Positions 9,356 through 17,910 of a stretch of DNA of 64,000 bases are shown here, one piece after another. Source of the DNA: Halosolutus gelatinilyticus (GTDB lineage Archaea; Halobacteriota; Halobacteria; Halobacteriales; Natrialbaceae); contig NZ_CP095491.1 in NCBI RefSeq assembly GCF_023028105.1, positions 1,674,001 to 1,738,000 on the forward strand, written 5' to 3'. The position numbers were made by a program, and so were the translations under genes. The notes under the pieces were generated by a model. That model was not told the DNA's origin and made no database searches. It worked only from the letters and a program-made list of their open reading frames with translations. Each line of letters starts with the position of its first letter. Positions within the stretch are counted from its first letter, which is position 1.

Positions 9356-10321
9356 CTACCCGAGAATTTGCCGCCGTTCTTCGGGAGAGAGTTCGACGGG
9401 GCCGATCGCGACCGGCGTGCAGCGTTCGCACTCGAAGGCGCCGCCGCCGTGGTCGTAGGTTCGGATCGGTTTCCCGAACAGGAAGAACGCGTCGCGCTGG
9501 TGGCGCGTGACGATCGCGTCGGCGGTCTCGCCGCAGTTCGGACACCACTCCCTGTCGGGCGCGGGCTTCTGGTAAGTTACCTTGTGCCGCCCGAACAGGA
9601 GCCCCCTGTAGGCCTCCGATTCGGTCTCCTCGATGAGCGCCTCCGGCGGCAGCGGATCGGAGTCGAGTTCGTTGTCGTACCCGCTTTCGGCCCCCGTCGT
9701 CGCCGTCACGTACGGGCCGACGCTGACGCGGTTGTCGCGGCCGACGAAGTAGACCGTCACGTCGATCGCCTGGCCCTCGATGCGGACCTCGTTGCCCCAG
9801 CCGGCGACGTAGACGGTGAGGTCGTGTCTCGCGTCGGTGACCGTCAGTTCGTTTCGGGCACCTCTGACGGAGATTCCGTCGCGCGGATCGCGCACGGTCC
9901 GGGTCCCTTCCCACCCCGACAGCGACACCTCGTACTCCTCCGGCGAGCGGGTCGGCGCGGCCGCGTCGTCGTGGAAGACCTGCTCGGCGCCGATCGCGGA
10001 GAGCGTTTCGGCCGCGCCGTACTCGACGAAGACGTCTTCGGCGCCGGAGATTCGTACGTCGCCGTCGACGCGATCGACGTAGCCGTCGTCGAGGTCTCCC
10101 GCCACGACCGTTCGGACGGCGTCGTCAGCGACGGGGTCGGCGCCGGTCGGGACGTCGGTGAAGACGTACTCCGGATCGTCGATCGTGAGCCGCCCCGAAA
10201 CGGCCTCGGCGCTCACGTACACGTCCTCGGCGCCCCGGAGCTCGACGGGCGCGGTCTCGCCGCCGTCGAGACGAACGTCGCCCGTAAACTCCCGTCGAAC
10301 CGGTTTCTGATCCCCGCTCAT
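9356..10321 (-). CDS. Beta-rich protein with C-terminal zinc ribbon, unknown function
   Basis: A 321-residue cytoplasmic-looking protein. Residues 1-200 are repeated short beta-forming runs (VRLDGG, VYVSAEAV, DVRISGAEDVFVEYG, DLTVYVAGWGNEVRIEG) resembling a beta-helix or bactofilin/DUF4097-like surface. The C-terminus has CPNCGE and CERC, with AFFLFGKPI between them, recalling small zinc-ribbon proteins with an FxFG segment. The ATG at 10321 is preferred; an in-frame GTG at 10330 would add three residues. It is divergent from the polyamine-synthase cluster and may work with it, but that is only a neighbourhood argument. Confidence 0.7.
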   Translation of the reverse strand: MSGDQKPVRREFTGDVRLDGGETAPVELRGAEDVYVSAEAVSGRLTIDDPEYVFTDVPTGADPVADDAVRTVVAGDLDDGYVDRVDGDVRISGAEDVFVEYGAAETLSAIGAEQVFHDDAAAPTRSPEEYEVSLSGWEGTRTVRDPRDGISVRGARNELTVTDARHDLTVYVAGWGNEVRIEGQAIDVTVYFVGRDNRVSVGPYVTATTGAESGYDNELDSDPLPPEALIEETESEAYRGLLFGRHKVTYQKPAPDREWCPNCGETADAIVTRHQRDAFFLFGKPIRTYDHGGGAFECERCTPVAIGPVELSPEERRQILG

Positions 10322-10428
10322 GATCGTCACGGGATTCTCAGGCGGTTTACTTCAACCGTTCGAATGCTTGCTGAAGCGATCGCCTCGAAAACCTAACTTA
10401 CTTCGTGTTAGAATGGACAGGAGTTCGC

Positions 10429-11262
10429 ATGAACCGACGGCGTTTCCTCCGCGCGGCCGGAAGCGGGTTCGCAGTCGCGGGCACAGGACTTGCCGGCTGC
10501 CTGTCGAGCTTCGGCGGCAGTCTGTCGAGCGACGACGTGCCGCCGCCACGCGAGGCCGAGGTGTTCGAGGATGTTTCGATCAACGACGGGACGATGAAGA
10601 TCGAACTGGACGCCGATCCGAGAGTCGAATCGCGCATCGACGCGGTCGACCAGGCGCCGATCGTCGGCCTGTTGGTCCCCGTCGGAACCGCGCGCGCCGG
10701 ATCGCGATCGAGTTCGGGCTCCGGATCGAGCGGGGCGACCGGTCGCGGCACCGGCGGTTACTCGTCGGCGCCCAGGGGTCGACACAACTGGGCGATCTAC
10801 GGCGGACACTCGAACGGTAGCTGGCGCGACGATCACGACGACGAGTACGACTGGTACAGCGCGGCGATCGCCACCCTGGGGGTCGCCTACGTGGGATCGA
10901 ACACCGCGTATCGGCGCCGGTCCCCCGGCCCCGGACCCGTCAACTGGGACGAGACGTGGTCCGATCCCGACCCAGGAACGACCTTCGAAGTCGACCTCGC
11001 GACGCTCTCGTCCGGGCCCCGAGCGGACGCGGACGCCGGGTCGGAACCGGTCGGGAACGAGTCCGACGCCGAGTCCGTGCCCGCCGACGAAACCGAGTCG
11101 GCGCCGGAGGCGAAGGAGGGGTGGTACCGCGTCGGAACGCGGCTCGAGTCGCCGGACGGCGCCGTCGACTTCGAGTGGCAGGCCGCCGACTTCAAACTGG
11201 ACCGAGGGGCGACCGGCGACCTCTCCGCCGACGAGGTCTGGCACGTCCGACCGCGACTGTGA
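10429..11262 (+). CDS. Tat-exported lipoprotein, unknown function
   Basis: A 277-residue protein beginning with a Tat signal (MNRRRFLRAAG) that ends in a lipobox (GLAGC), so the cysteine near residue 22 is probably lipid-anchored outside the membrane. The middle is rich in Gly/Ser/Tyr/Asp (RHNWAIYGGHSNGSW, DDHDDEYDWY). The C-terminal part (GWYRVGTRLESPDGAVDFEWQAADFKLD) looks like a beta domain. It is first in a same-strand series with the membrane spermidine-synthase-like gene. Bacterial clusters of membrane polyamine synthases also often carry small lipoproteins, so joint action is plausible. Confidence 0.75.
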   Translation: MNRRRFLRAAGSGFAVAGTGLAGCLSSFGGSLSSDDVPPPREAEVFEDVSINDGTMKIELDADPRVESRIDAVDQAPIVGLLVPVGTARAGSRSSSGSGSSGATGRGTGGYSSAPRGRHNWAIYGGHSNGSWRDDHDDEYDWYSAAIATLGVAYVGSNTAYRRRSPGPGPVNWDETWSDPDPGTTFEVDLATLSSGPRADADAGSEPVGNESDAESVPADETESAPEAKEGWYRVGTRLESPDGAVDFEWQAADFKLDRGATGDLSADEVWHVRPRL

Positions 11263-11443
11263 CCGCCCACGCAGCGGACTCGAATCCGGGCGTGTCCGTC
11301 CGACCCGATCGCGAGCGCGGCGGCGCGGCGTCCGCTGCCCGACTCGCGACCCCCGTCGAAACCGTTCGGCGTGCGTGTTCGAGACGCCGCCCGATAGCGC
11401 CGACGAAACTCACCCCGGCCCGCACGACAGGAGCCGATCCAGC

Positions 11444-13243
11444 GTGACCGACGACCCCCGATCCGACGGAAGCGACGGGACGACCGACGCCGGCTCCGCG
11501 AGGCGATCGCGAGCGGCCGCTCGGGACCCGCCCCGATCGCAGGGATTCCTCACCGATCGACGGGTGGCGCTCGGCGTGACGTTCCTCGTCGCGTTCTGCT
11601 CGATCGCGTACGAACTCGTCTACTCGGAACTGCTCACGGTGTTCTTCGGCGGGACCGTCCTCAGGTACTCGATCACGATCGGGCTCTACATGTTCTCGCT
11701 CGGGGTCGGCTCGGTGCTCTCCGCCCAGCTCGGCGATCCCGAATCGAACTTCCTCCGGACGGAGGTGTACCTCGCGATCGCCGGCCCCGCGGGAGCGATG
11801 GCGATCGTCGCGATCAACTCCGTGCCCGCGGTCACGTTCCCCGGGAAGGGGCCGCTCGTCCTCGCGTGCTCGCACGTGCCGATCCTCGTCGTCGGCGTGC
11901 TGTCGGGGTTCGAGGTGCCGCTGCTGACCGACCTCGTGGAGGATCGCGAGGAGACGATCTTCGCGTCGCTCGGGCGGCTCTACCCACGACGGATCGTGCG
12001 CGGCGTCCTCGGGATCTTCTTCGCGATCGACGAGCCCGACCAGCGGTCCTTCTCGGAGGTGCTCGGGGTGGACTACCTCGGGAGCCTCGCCGGGACCGTC
12101 GTCTACGCGCTGGTGCTCTACCCGCGGTTCGGGATCGTCGTCACCGTCTTCGCGCTCGGACTGCTGAACGCGCTCGCGGCGCTGGCCTTCGCCGCGTGGA
12201 CGGCGTCGGGAGCGGCCCGCACGCTCTCGCGGCCGTCGGCCGGGCAGTTGCGCGCCGTCGTGGTCGTCGGACTCCTCCTGACCGGCACCTACGGCGGGAT
12301 CGTCGGCCACCCCGACGCCGTCGATCGGGCGGTGACGACGACCTACCTGGAGCGCGCGATCGAGGGAGAGTTCCCCGAGGGAACGGCGGACGTCAGGGCG
12401 CTCAGCTACGACACCACGCCGTACCAGACGGCGCTCACCTACGAGCGCGACCTCGCGGGCCACGCCGACACCGAGACCTGTCTCCACCTCGATCGGGCGA
12501 TCCAGTTCTGCGACACCTGGGTCGACTCCTACCACGGCGGCCTCGTCGACGTCCCGATGACGACCTTCGACGACCCGTCCTCGGTCGACGTCCTGCTCGT
12601 CGGCGGCGGCGACTACATCGCCGTCGATCACCTCCGCGAGTACGGCGCGTCGGTCGACCAGGTCGACATCGACGGCGAGTTCCTCGAGCTCGCGCGCGAG
12701 CGGGAGCTCTTTCGCCAGTACCACGACGACGCCCACGAGTACGAGAAGCTGAACACGACCGTCGAGGACGCCCTCACCCACCTACAGGAGACCGAGAAGA
12801 CCTACGACCTGATCCTCCTCGACGTCCCCGGCGCTCGCAGCGACGAGACGCTGGCGCTGTACTCGACGGAGTTTTACACGCTGCTCCGCGAGCGCCTGAC
12901 CGACGACGGCCTCGTCGTCTCCTGGGTATACACCAGCGGCGACCACCCGACCCACAGCAAGGTGTACGCGACCACGGTCCGGGAGGCCGGCTTCGATCGA
13001 TACCTCCCCTACTACGTCTACGACGACCTCGACGGCGACGGCGACCTCGAGCCCGGCGAGCGGTTCTACGTCCTCTCGGACGGTCCGACGCCCGAACCCG
13101 ACCTCGATCGGGCGGAGAGCGAGTACGTCCGCGAGCACGCCGATCGATTCGACGAGTGGCGGTGGCGATCGCTCCCCCGCTATCGGGGTGTCGAGTCGAA
13201 CAGCATCTTCCACCCGAACTACGACGTTATCGTCGACTACTGA
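11444..13243 (+). CDS. Membrane-anchored spermidine/spermine synthase-like protein
   Basis: A protein of about 599 residues. The first 250 residues contain seven or so hydrophobic helices (VALGVTFLVAFCSIAYELVYSELL onwards). The C-terminal half is a spermidine-synthase-type Rossmann domain with the motifs VLLVGGGDYIAVDHL, VDQVDIDGEFLELAR and YDLILLDVPGAR. Such enzymes transfer an aminopropyl group from decarboxylated AdoMet, but the membrane-fused forms have not been shown to make spermidine. The start is uncertain: GTG 11444 has GGAG 10 bases before it and is preferred; an upstream GTG at 11375 would add 23 residues. The gene ends two bases before the next start, so the pair is clearly co-transcribed. 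Confidence 0.88.
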   Translation: MTDDPRSDGSDGTTDAGSARRSRAAARDPPRSQGFLTDRRVALGVTFLVAFCSIAYELVYSELLTVFFGGTVLRYSITIGLYMFSLGVGSVLSAQLGDPESNFLRTEVYLAIAGPAGAMAIVAINSVPAVTFPGKGPLVLACSHVPILVVGVLSGFEVPLLTDLVEDREETIFASLGRLYPRRIVRGVLGIFFAIDEPDQRSFSEVLGVDYLGSLAGTVVYALVLYPRFGIVVTVFALGLLNALAALAFAAWTASGAARTLSRPSAGQLRAVVVVGLLLTGTYGGIVGHPDAVDRAVTTTYLERAIEGEFPEGTADVRALSYDTTPYQTALTYERDLAGHADTETCLHLDRAIQFCDTWVDSYHGGLVDVPMTTFDDPSSVDVLLVGGGDYIAVDHLREYGASVDQVDIDGEFLELARERELFRQYHDDAHEYEKLNTTVEDALTHLQETEKTYDLILLDVPGARSDETLALYSTEFYTLLRERLTDDGLVVSWVYTSGDHPTHSKVYATTVREAGFDRYLPYYVYDDLDGDGDLEPGERFYVLSDGPTPEPDLDRAESEYVREHADRFDEWRWRSLPRYRGVESNSIFHPNYDVIVDY

Positions 13244-13245
13244 CC

Positions 13246-13800
13246 ATGACCCGCGACACCCTCCGGTTCGTCCACGCCGATCGACCGCCCGCGGCCGACG
13301 AAATCCGCGTGTTCGAGTCGCTGACCCGGCCGTTTCTCGGCGCGGCGTTCACGTTTCGGATCATCGGCAGTTCGCACTACGTCAGCGCGCCCGCGTACGG
13401 GTTCTACGAACTCGCCGCCTGCGACCCGGCGAACCCCGGCGATCGAACGGGCACGGAACTCCCGCTCGACCCGAATCGACCGCCCCGTCGGCTCGCGTTC
13501 GAAACCGACGCGTTCCGGTGCCAGACGGTCGTCGAGCACCGACCGCTCTCGGCGTTTCCGCACGATCGGTTTCGAACCGACCTCGGGTCGTTCGACCTCG
13601 CCCACGCGTTCGACGGGGATCCAGAGGCCGTCACGACGATCGAACTCGACGAGGACGGCTACGAGACCTATCACACCTACCCCGAGTACGACCTCGCGCT
13701 GTACACGCGAAGCGCCTTCACCGTCGTTCGCGAGCCCGCGGCGCGCCCGCCCGTCGGCTCGTCGGCGGACCCGGCGCCTGACGCCGCCGGCGATCACTGA
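13246..13800 (+). CDS. DUF2617-like protein
   Basis: A 184-residue soluble protein starting two bases after the polyamine-synthase gene. Its C-terminal segment (TTIELDEDGYETYHTYPEYDLALYTRS) resembles the W-x-x-W/YHxYP...TRS ending I associate with the DUF2617 family. That family sits next to membrane spermidine synthases, DUF350 and DUF4178 genes in actinobacteria. The assignment is from memory of that pattern and is moderate. No signal peptide or membrane segment is seen. Its coupling to the synthase argues for a shared membrane or envelope role. Confidence 0.6.
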   Translation: MTRDTLRFVHADRPPAADEIRVFESLTRPFLGAAFTFRIIGSSHYVSAPAYGFYELAACDPANPGDRTGTELPLDPNRPPRRLAFETDAFRCQTVVEHRPLSAFPHDRFRTDLGSFDLAHAFDGDPEAVTTIELDEDGYETYHTYPEYDLALYTRSAFTVVREPAARPPVGSSADPAPDAAGDH

Positions 13801-13817
13801 CCGGAACGCTCTTCTAA

Positions 13818-13846
13818 ACATATATGGCCCCCGTTTACATAACGGG
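13818..13846 (+). promoter_or_regulatory. TATA box and inverted repeat before the pentapeptide-channel gene
   Basis: ACATATAT at 13818-13825 is about 26 bases before ATG 13851, so the mRNA is probably leaderless. Between them lies a perfect inverted repeat, CCCGTT-TACAT-AACGGG (13830-13846). A protein bound there would block transcription start, so it is a candidate operator. Confidence 0.5.
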
Positions 13847-13850
13847 CCGT

Positions 13851-16031
13851 ATGCCGGAACGATCAGGGAACGAGACGGGATCCGGCGGGGAGACCGCAGA
13901 TCAGTCGGGCGACCTCCTCGCGACGGCCACCCCCGCAGAGGTCGACCCCTCGGTTCTGCACCTCTCACCCGCCGAGCGGGAGGCGCGAGGGATCACCGAC
14001 GACGAGGTCCGCGAAACGTTCCGCACGGTTATCACGTACGGAACCGCCGAGCAGAAAAACTTGCGCGGCGTCGCGCTGCCCGAGCTCTCGCTCGATCGCC
14101 TGACGCTCGAGAGTCTCGATCGGCACCCGGTCGATCTCACCGGCGCGACGATCGACGGACTGTCGCTCGAGTACACCCGCGTGACGTTCCCGATCGTCCT
14201 CGACGAGGCCACGGTCGGCTCGCTCCGACTGACGGAGGCGCACGTCGAGGCGGCGCTGTCGTGTTCCGATGCGACCGTCACCGGGCCCGCGACCCTCTTC
14301 GAGGCGCAGTTCGACGACGACGTCGAGTTCGACGGAACGACCTTCGAGGGGCCGATCGACTTCGACGAGGCGACCTTTCGCGACGACGTTCGCTTCGATC
14401 GCGCGACATTCGACGACGAGGTGTCCTTCCGCGCGGCCGAGTGTCACGGCGACTCGAACCACCTGGAGGACAACACGACGTTTTCGGACGCGACGTTCCG
14501 CGCGCCCGTTAGCTTCCGCGAGACCGAGTTCGGGTACGTCCGGTTCGACGACGTCGCGTTCCGCGAGGACGCGATCTTCCAGGAGGCGACGTTCACCGGC
14601 GACGCCGAGTTTCAACGGACCGCGTTCGACGCGTTCGCGGACTTCGACGAGGTGCGCTTCGAGGGCGACGTCGCGTTCGACGACACGGCGTTCGAGGGTC
14701 GGGCGGACTTCCGCGGCGCGTCGTTCGACGGCGGCGCGCGGATACTGGTCGACGACGCCAGTTTCGCGGCCGCGACCTTTCGTGACGACGTCACGTTTCG
14801 CCACGCCTCGTTCCGGTACGTCACGTTCGCCGCGGCGACCTTCGACGGAATCGCTCACTTCGAATCGGCGACCTTCGACGGCGACGCGGACTTCCCCGAC
14901 GTCGCGTTCGATCGGGAGGTCGACTTCGACGAGGCCCGGTTCCGCGAGGACGCCGACTTTTCCGGCGTCCGGTTCGACGGCCCGTGCTCGTTCCGCGGCT
15001 GCGAGTTCGCCGGCGGCGCGAACCACCTCAAGGACGATCTCTCCTTCGCCGGCGCCCGCTTCGCTGCCGACGTCGACTTTCACGACGCCGAGATCACCGC
15101 CGCCAACTTCGAGGGGACGGCATTCGGCGGAACCGTCGATTTCAGCGGCTGTATCGTCACGGAGCGGATCGACTTCGAGGCGCGCGGCCTCGACGACGAC
15201 GCGTTCGTGGACTTCACCCGCGCGAAGCTGCGCAGCGGGCGGATCGTCCAGCCCGCCGACGGCTGGGTCAGGTACGACCTCACCCTCGCCAGCATCGGCG
15301 ACATCGACCTCGCGGCCGAGCGGCTCAGCGATCGCCGCCAGCTGCTCGATTACTTCCGATTCTGCCGCACCGAGTTCGACGAGTTCGACGGCCACACGTT
15401 CGACTTCAGCGGGCACCGCGAGTACCTCGATCGGAACGCCTGGCGCATCCACGACTTCGACGATCCGGACGACGATCGCGAGTACGCCCTCGAGATGACG
15501 CCGGAGGTCGTCGAGACGACGTACTTGAAGGCCAAACAGAGTGCGCGGGACGTCGGCGATACGAAGATCGCGGGGGAGTTTCGCATCAAGCGCCAGCAGT
15601 ACAGCCGCCGGAAGAACCTCGAAGTCGTCCGCGACCCGGAGACGGGATGGCTGACCCGAGCGAAGAACCTGGGCCGGGCCGCGGAGAACTTCTTCCTCGG
15701 CCTCACCTGCGGCTACGGGATCCGGCCGATGCGGATCGGCGTCGCGTTCATCGTCGCACCGCTGTTCTTCGCGATTCCCTACGCCTTCGGCGGCCCACTG
15801 TTCAGGACGGACGCGGACCAGCTCTCGATCGGCGACCTCGCCACCGCCGACGGGCTCCAAACGTTCTACGAGGTCCTCTACTTCAGCTACATCAGCTACA
15901 CGACGATCGGCTACGGCGACATCGGTCCGACCGGCCCGCTCGCTCGCCTGCTCGCCGGCTCCGAAGCCTACCTGAGCACGATCCTCGCGGCCCTGCTCGT
16001 CTACGCACTGGTCAAGCGGTCCGAACTGTGA
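13851..16031 (+). CDS. Pentapeptide-repeat beta-helix fused to K+-channel pore
   Basis: A 726-residue fusion. Residues about 90-460 are a long series of five-residue coils (AxFxx, with FDGTTFEGPIDFDEATF as a typical run), expected to form a quadrilateral beta-helix. A helical linker (YLKAKQSARDVGDTKIAGEFRIKRQQYSRRKN) follows. The last 110 residues hold one membrane helix (IGVAFIVAPLFFAIPYAF), a pore loop with the selectivity filter TIGYGD (residues 685-690), and a final helix: a two-helix ion channel of the Ion_trans_2 type. The ATG at 13851 is chosen over ATG 13824 because the TATA box overlaps the latter. The beta-helix is likely a cytoplasmic ligand- or protein-sensing domain. Confidence 0.9.
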   Translation: MPERSGNETGSGGETADQSGDLLATATPAEVDPSVLHLSPAEREARGITDDEVRETFRTVITYGTAEQKNLRGVALPELSLDRLTLESLDRHPVDLTGATIDGLSLEYTRVTFPIVLDEATVGSLRLTEAHVEAALSCSDATVTGPATLFEAQFDDDVEFDGTTFEGPIDFDEATFRDDVRFDRATFDDEVSFRAAECHGDSNHLEDNTTFSDATFRAPVSFRETEFGYVRFDDVAFREDAIFQEATFTGDAEFQRTAFDAFADFDEVRFEGDVAFDDTAFEGRADFRGASFDGGARILVDDASFAAATFRDDVTFRHASFRYVTFAAATFDGIAHFESATFDGDADFPDVAFDREVDFDEARFREDADFSGVRFDGPCSFRGCEFAGGANHLKDDLSFAGARFAADVDFHDAEITAANFEGTAFGGTVDFSGCIVTERIDFEARGLDDDAFVDFTRAKLRSGRIVQPADGWVRYDLTLASIGDIDLAAERLSDRRQLLDYFRFCRTEFDEFDGHTFDFSGHREYLDRNAWRIHDFDDPDDDREYALEMTPEVVETTYLKAKQSARDVGDTKIAGEFRIKRQQYSRRKNLEVVRDPETGWLTRAKNLGRAAENFFLGLTCGYGIRPMRIGVAFIVAPLFFAIPYAFGGPLFRTDADQLSIGDLATADGLQTFYEVLYFSYISYTTIGYGDIGPTGPLARLLAGSEAYLSTILAALLVYALVKRSEL

Positions 16032-16092
16032 GCGAACAGTGCCGCGATCGGCGTCGGTGAGTATTTCACCCGGGCGCCGCCAAGTCGCTCGT

Positions 16093-16341
16093 ATGACTTC
16101 CGAGGGAGACGCGAGCGTCGATCCAAGCGAGTACGGCGTCGACCCGAACCAGTACGAGGAACTCGACGAGGCCGAGGTAACGATGCGCCGGAACGAACAC
16201 GGCCTCCACATCGCCGACGACGAGGTGACCGGCGTGTCGAGTCAAGGAGGAACCCCGGAAGCGGCGCTGCGGAATCTCGCGGCGGCGGTCGAATCCTACA
16301 GGGAGGCGACCGACGACGATCCGGGCGACGACTGGCTCTAA
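16093..16341 (+). CDS. HicB-like small protein
   Basis: An 82-residue acidic protein. The segment GLHIADDEVTGVSSQGGTPEAALRNLAAAVESYRE matches the partial RNase-H-like fold of HicB antitoxins, in which G-x-S-x-G/D-x-T-x-EEAL is typical. No HicA toxin gene is beside it, so it is either an orphan antitoxin or one of the many haloarchaeal HicB-like proteins with another role. The ATG at 16093 is 61 bases after the channel gene. Confidence 0.75.
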   Translation: MTSEGDASVDPSEYGVDPNQYEELDEAEVTMRRNEHGLHIADDEVTGVSSQGGTPEAALRNLAAAVESYREATDDDPGDDWL

Positions 16342-16421
16342 CCGGCACCCGGCGGTCGCGAGCGCGGCCCGAGACGTCCGAGCCACGGGTGCCGTCGAGG
16401 GCGGAACCCGGCGGATCAGGG

Positions 16422-17747
16422 CTAGTGGGAGAGGTGAACGACGACCAGGAACGTACTGACCGACATCAGCGCGAGGTGCGGCAGGAACGCCCGCAGCGCG
16501 CGCGATTTCGAGTCAGTCATCGCGGTGGCGACCTGCCAGGCGATCAGCGCGCTCCAGGCGACGGCGAGCCACAGCCACGCGGTGACGAAGACCTCATCCC
16601 AGGCCGAGACGATCGCCGGGTCTGCGCCCGCGGGGAGGTCCAGCGGGATTCCCAGCCCGTTCGCGAACGCGTTCAGGCTCTCCCCGCCGCTCTCCAGTAA
16701 GCCGCCGACGACGTGCGCGCCGAGCGAGTACATGATGCCGAGGGGCGCGTAGGCGAGCCCGAACTTCGTGAACGACTCGGTCCACTCGAGGCCGCTCCAG
16801 TCGCTCGCGAGGCGGTGGACGGCCGTGAAGCCGAGGATCGTGGCGACGATGCTGACGAGGTACGCCGTCGTCGGCGCTAACACGCCGGGCAGACTGCCCA
16901 CGAGTGCGGTCGATTCGACGGCGTCGCCGAGGACGTGATCGATGGGGAAGACCGCCCAGATGACCAGCGCGACGATCGCCTCGTCGACCAGCGGGATGCG
17001 CTCGGTGACGATCGTCGACCCCGGCCAGCGAACCCGCAACTCGACGTCCTCGTCGGGCCGCTCGGTCGTGCACTTCATGCACGCGGTACACCGACGATCG
17101 GTGCTCAGGTACTCGCTCCGGTACTCGAGGGTCGCACACTGGACGCCGGTTTCGGGCGTCTGGGCGACCTCGAACGGCGACAGCTTCGCCGTGACGCTCA
17201 TCACCCCGGTCGCGGGACAGACGTACCGGCAGAACGCCTGGCGCTGATAGACGAGGCTGACCGCGACGGCGACGCCGAGGATCGCGAGCCAGTAGTACGG
17301 GACGAGCGACGGCGTGTAGGCGACGCCGACCTTGTACATCGGCCACCGCGCGAGCGCGAACGTGAGCGCCGTCAGCGACAGAATCGAGATCGGGAGCCCG
17401 TAGACGAGCCATTTCCTGTGGGTGTACATCGGGAAGTGACGATCGAGGCCGAACCGCTGCGTGAACCGGACGATCGCGCCCAGCGGGCAGAAGAAACACC
17501 AGATCCGACCGAAGACGAGGAGGCTGAGGATCATCACCGGCGACCACCAGAGGTCGAAGAACGCGACGGCCCCGAAGTTCGCGCTCGCGTCCGCCGGGCC
17601 GACCGCGGCCCGATAGATCGCGTAGAAGAAGAGGCCGACGGTGAGGAGGTTGACCGCCGGCTGGACGTACTCGTTCGTGAATAGGAACCGGACGAACCGG
17701 TTGCGCGTGATCGTGACGCCGGCGCGCGAATCGGAATCGGTTGCCAT
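16422..17747 (-). CDS. Polytopic membrane iron-sulfur protein of the NapH/NosR/CcoG-like type
   Basis: A 441-residue protein with about ten hydrophobic helices. Between helices it carries the membrane-edge motifs GRIWCFFCPLGAI and FCRYVCPATG, and then a ferredoxin-like CTACMKCTTERP, typical of NapH, NosR and MauN family proteins that pass electrons from quinol or assemble copper and iron enzymes. Clusters probably face the cytoplasm. The gene stands alone, so the partner enzyme is not shown. ATG 17747 begins MATDSDSR; an extension of ten residues is possible but less likely. Confidence 0.85.
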   Translation of the reverse strand: MATDSDSRAGVTITRNRFVRFLFTNEYVQPAVNLLTVGLFFYAIYRAAVGPADASANFGAVAFFDLWWSPVMILSLLVFGRIWCFFCPLGAIVRFTQRFGLDRHFPMYTHRKWLVYGLPISILSLTALTFALARWPMYKVGVAYTPSLVPYYWLAILGVAVAVSLVYQRQAFCRYVCPATGVMSVTAKLSPFEVAQTPETGVQCATLEYRSEYLSTDRRCTACMKCTTERPDEDVELRVRWPGSTIVTERIPLVDEAIVALVIWAVFPIDHVLGDAVESTALVGSLPGVLAPTTAYLVSIVATILGFTAVHRLASDWSGLEWTESFTKFGLAYAPLGIMYSLGAHVVGGLLESGGESLNAFANGLGIPLDLPAGADPAIVSAWDEVFVTAWLWLAVAWSALIAWQVATAMTDSKSRALRAFLPHLALMSVSTFLVVVHLSH

Positions 17748-17910
17748 CAGTGGGTCGTCCCACCGGACAATTATCACCGATCTGGTTCAGTTAACGAAAG
17801 CGATCGAGTCACGGAAATAATGTCGGGAGAACATCGATTCTCATCGACAGGGCAACGGAACCGACTCGCAGGGGCTGGTTTTACGCGATCGTCGGTGGTC
17901 GAATCCGTTC

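Noticed and set aside
11866-13800. A 644-residue plus-strand frame joining two genes
   Set aside because: Its first part is an out-of-frame shadow of the polyamine-synthase gene; only the last part, from 13246, is a real gene.
13965-16211. A 748-residue minus-strand frame
   Set aside because: It is a mirror of the regular pentapeptide repeats and has no start or domain of its own.
16093-16341. A HicAB toxin-antitoxin pair
   Set aside because: Only a HicB-like protein is seen; no HicA frame lies within several hundred bases.
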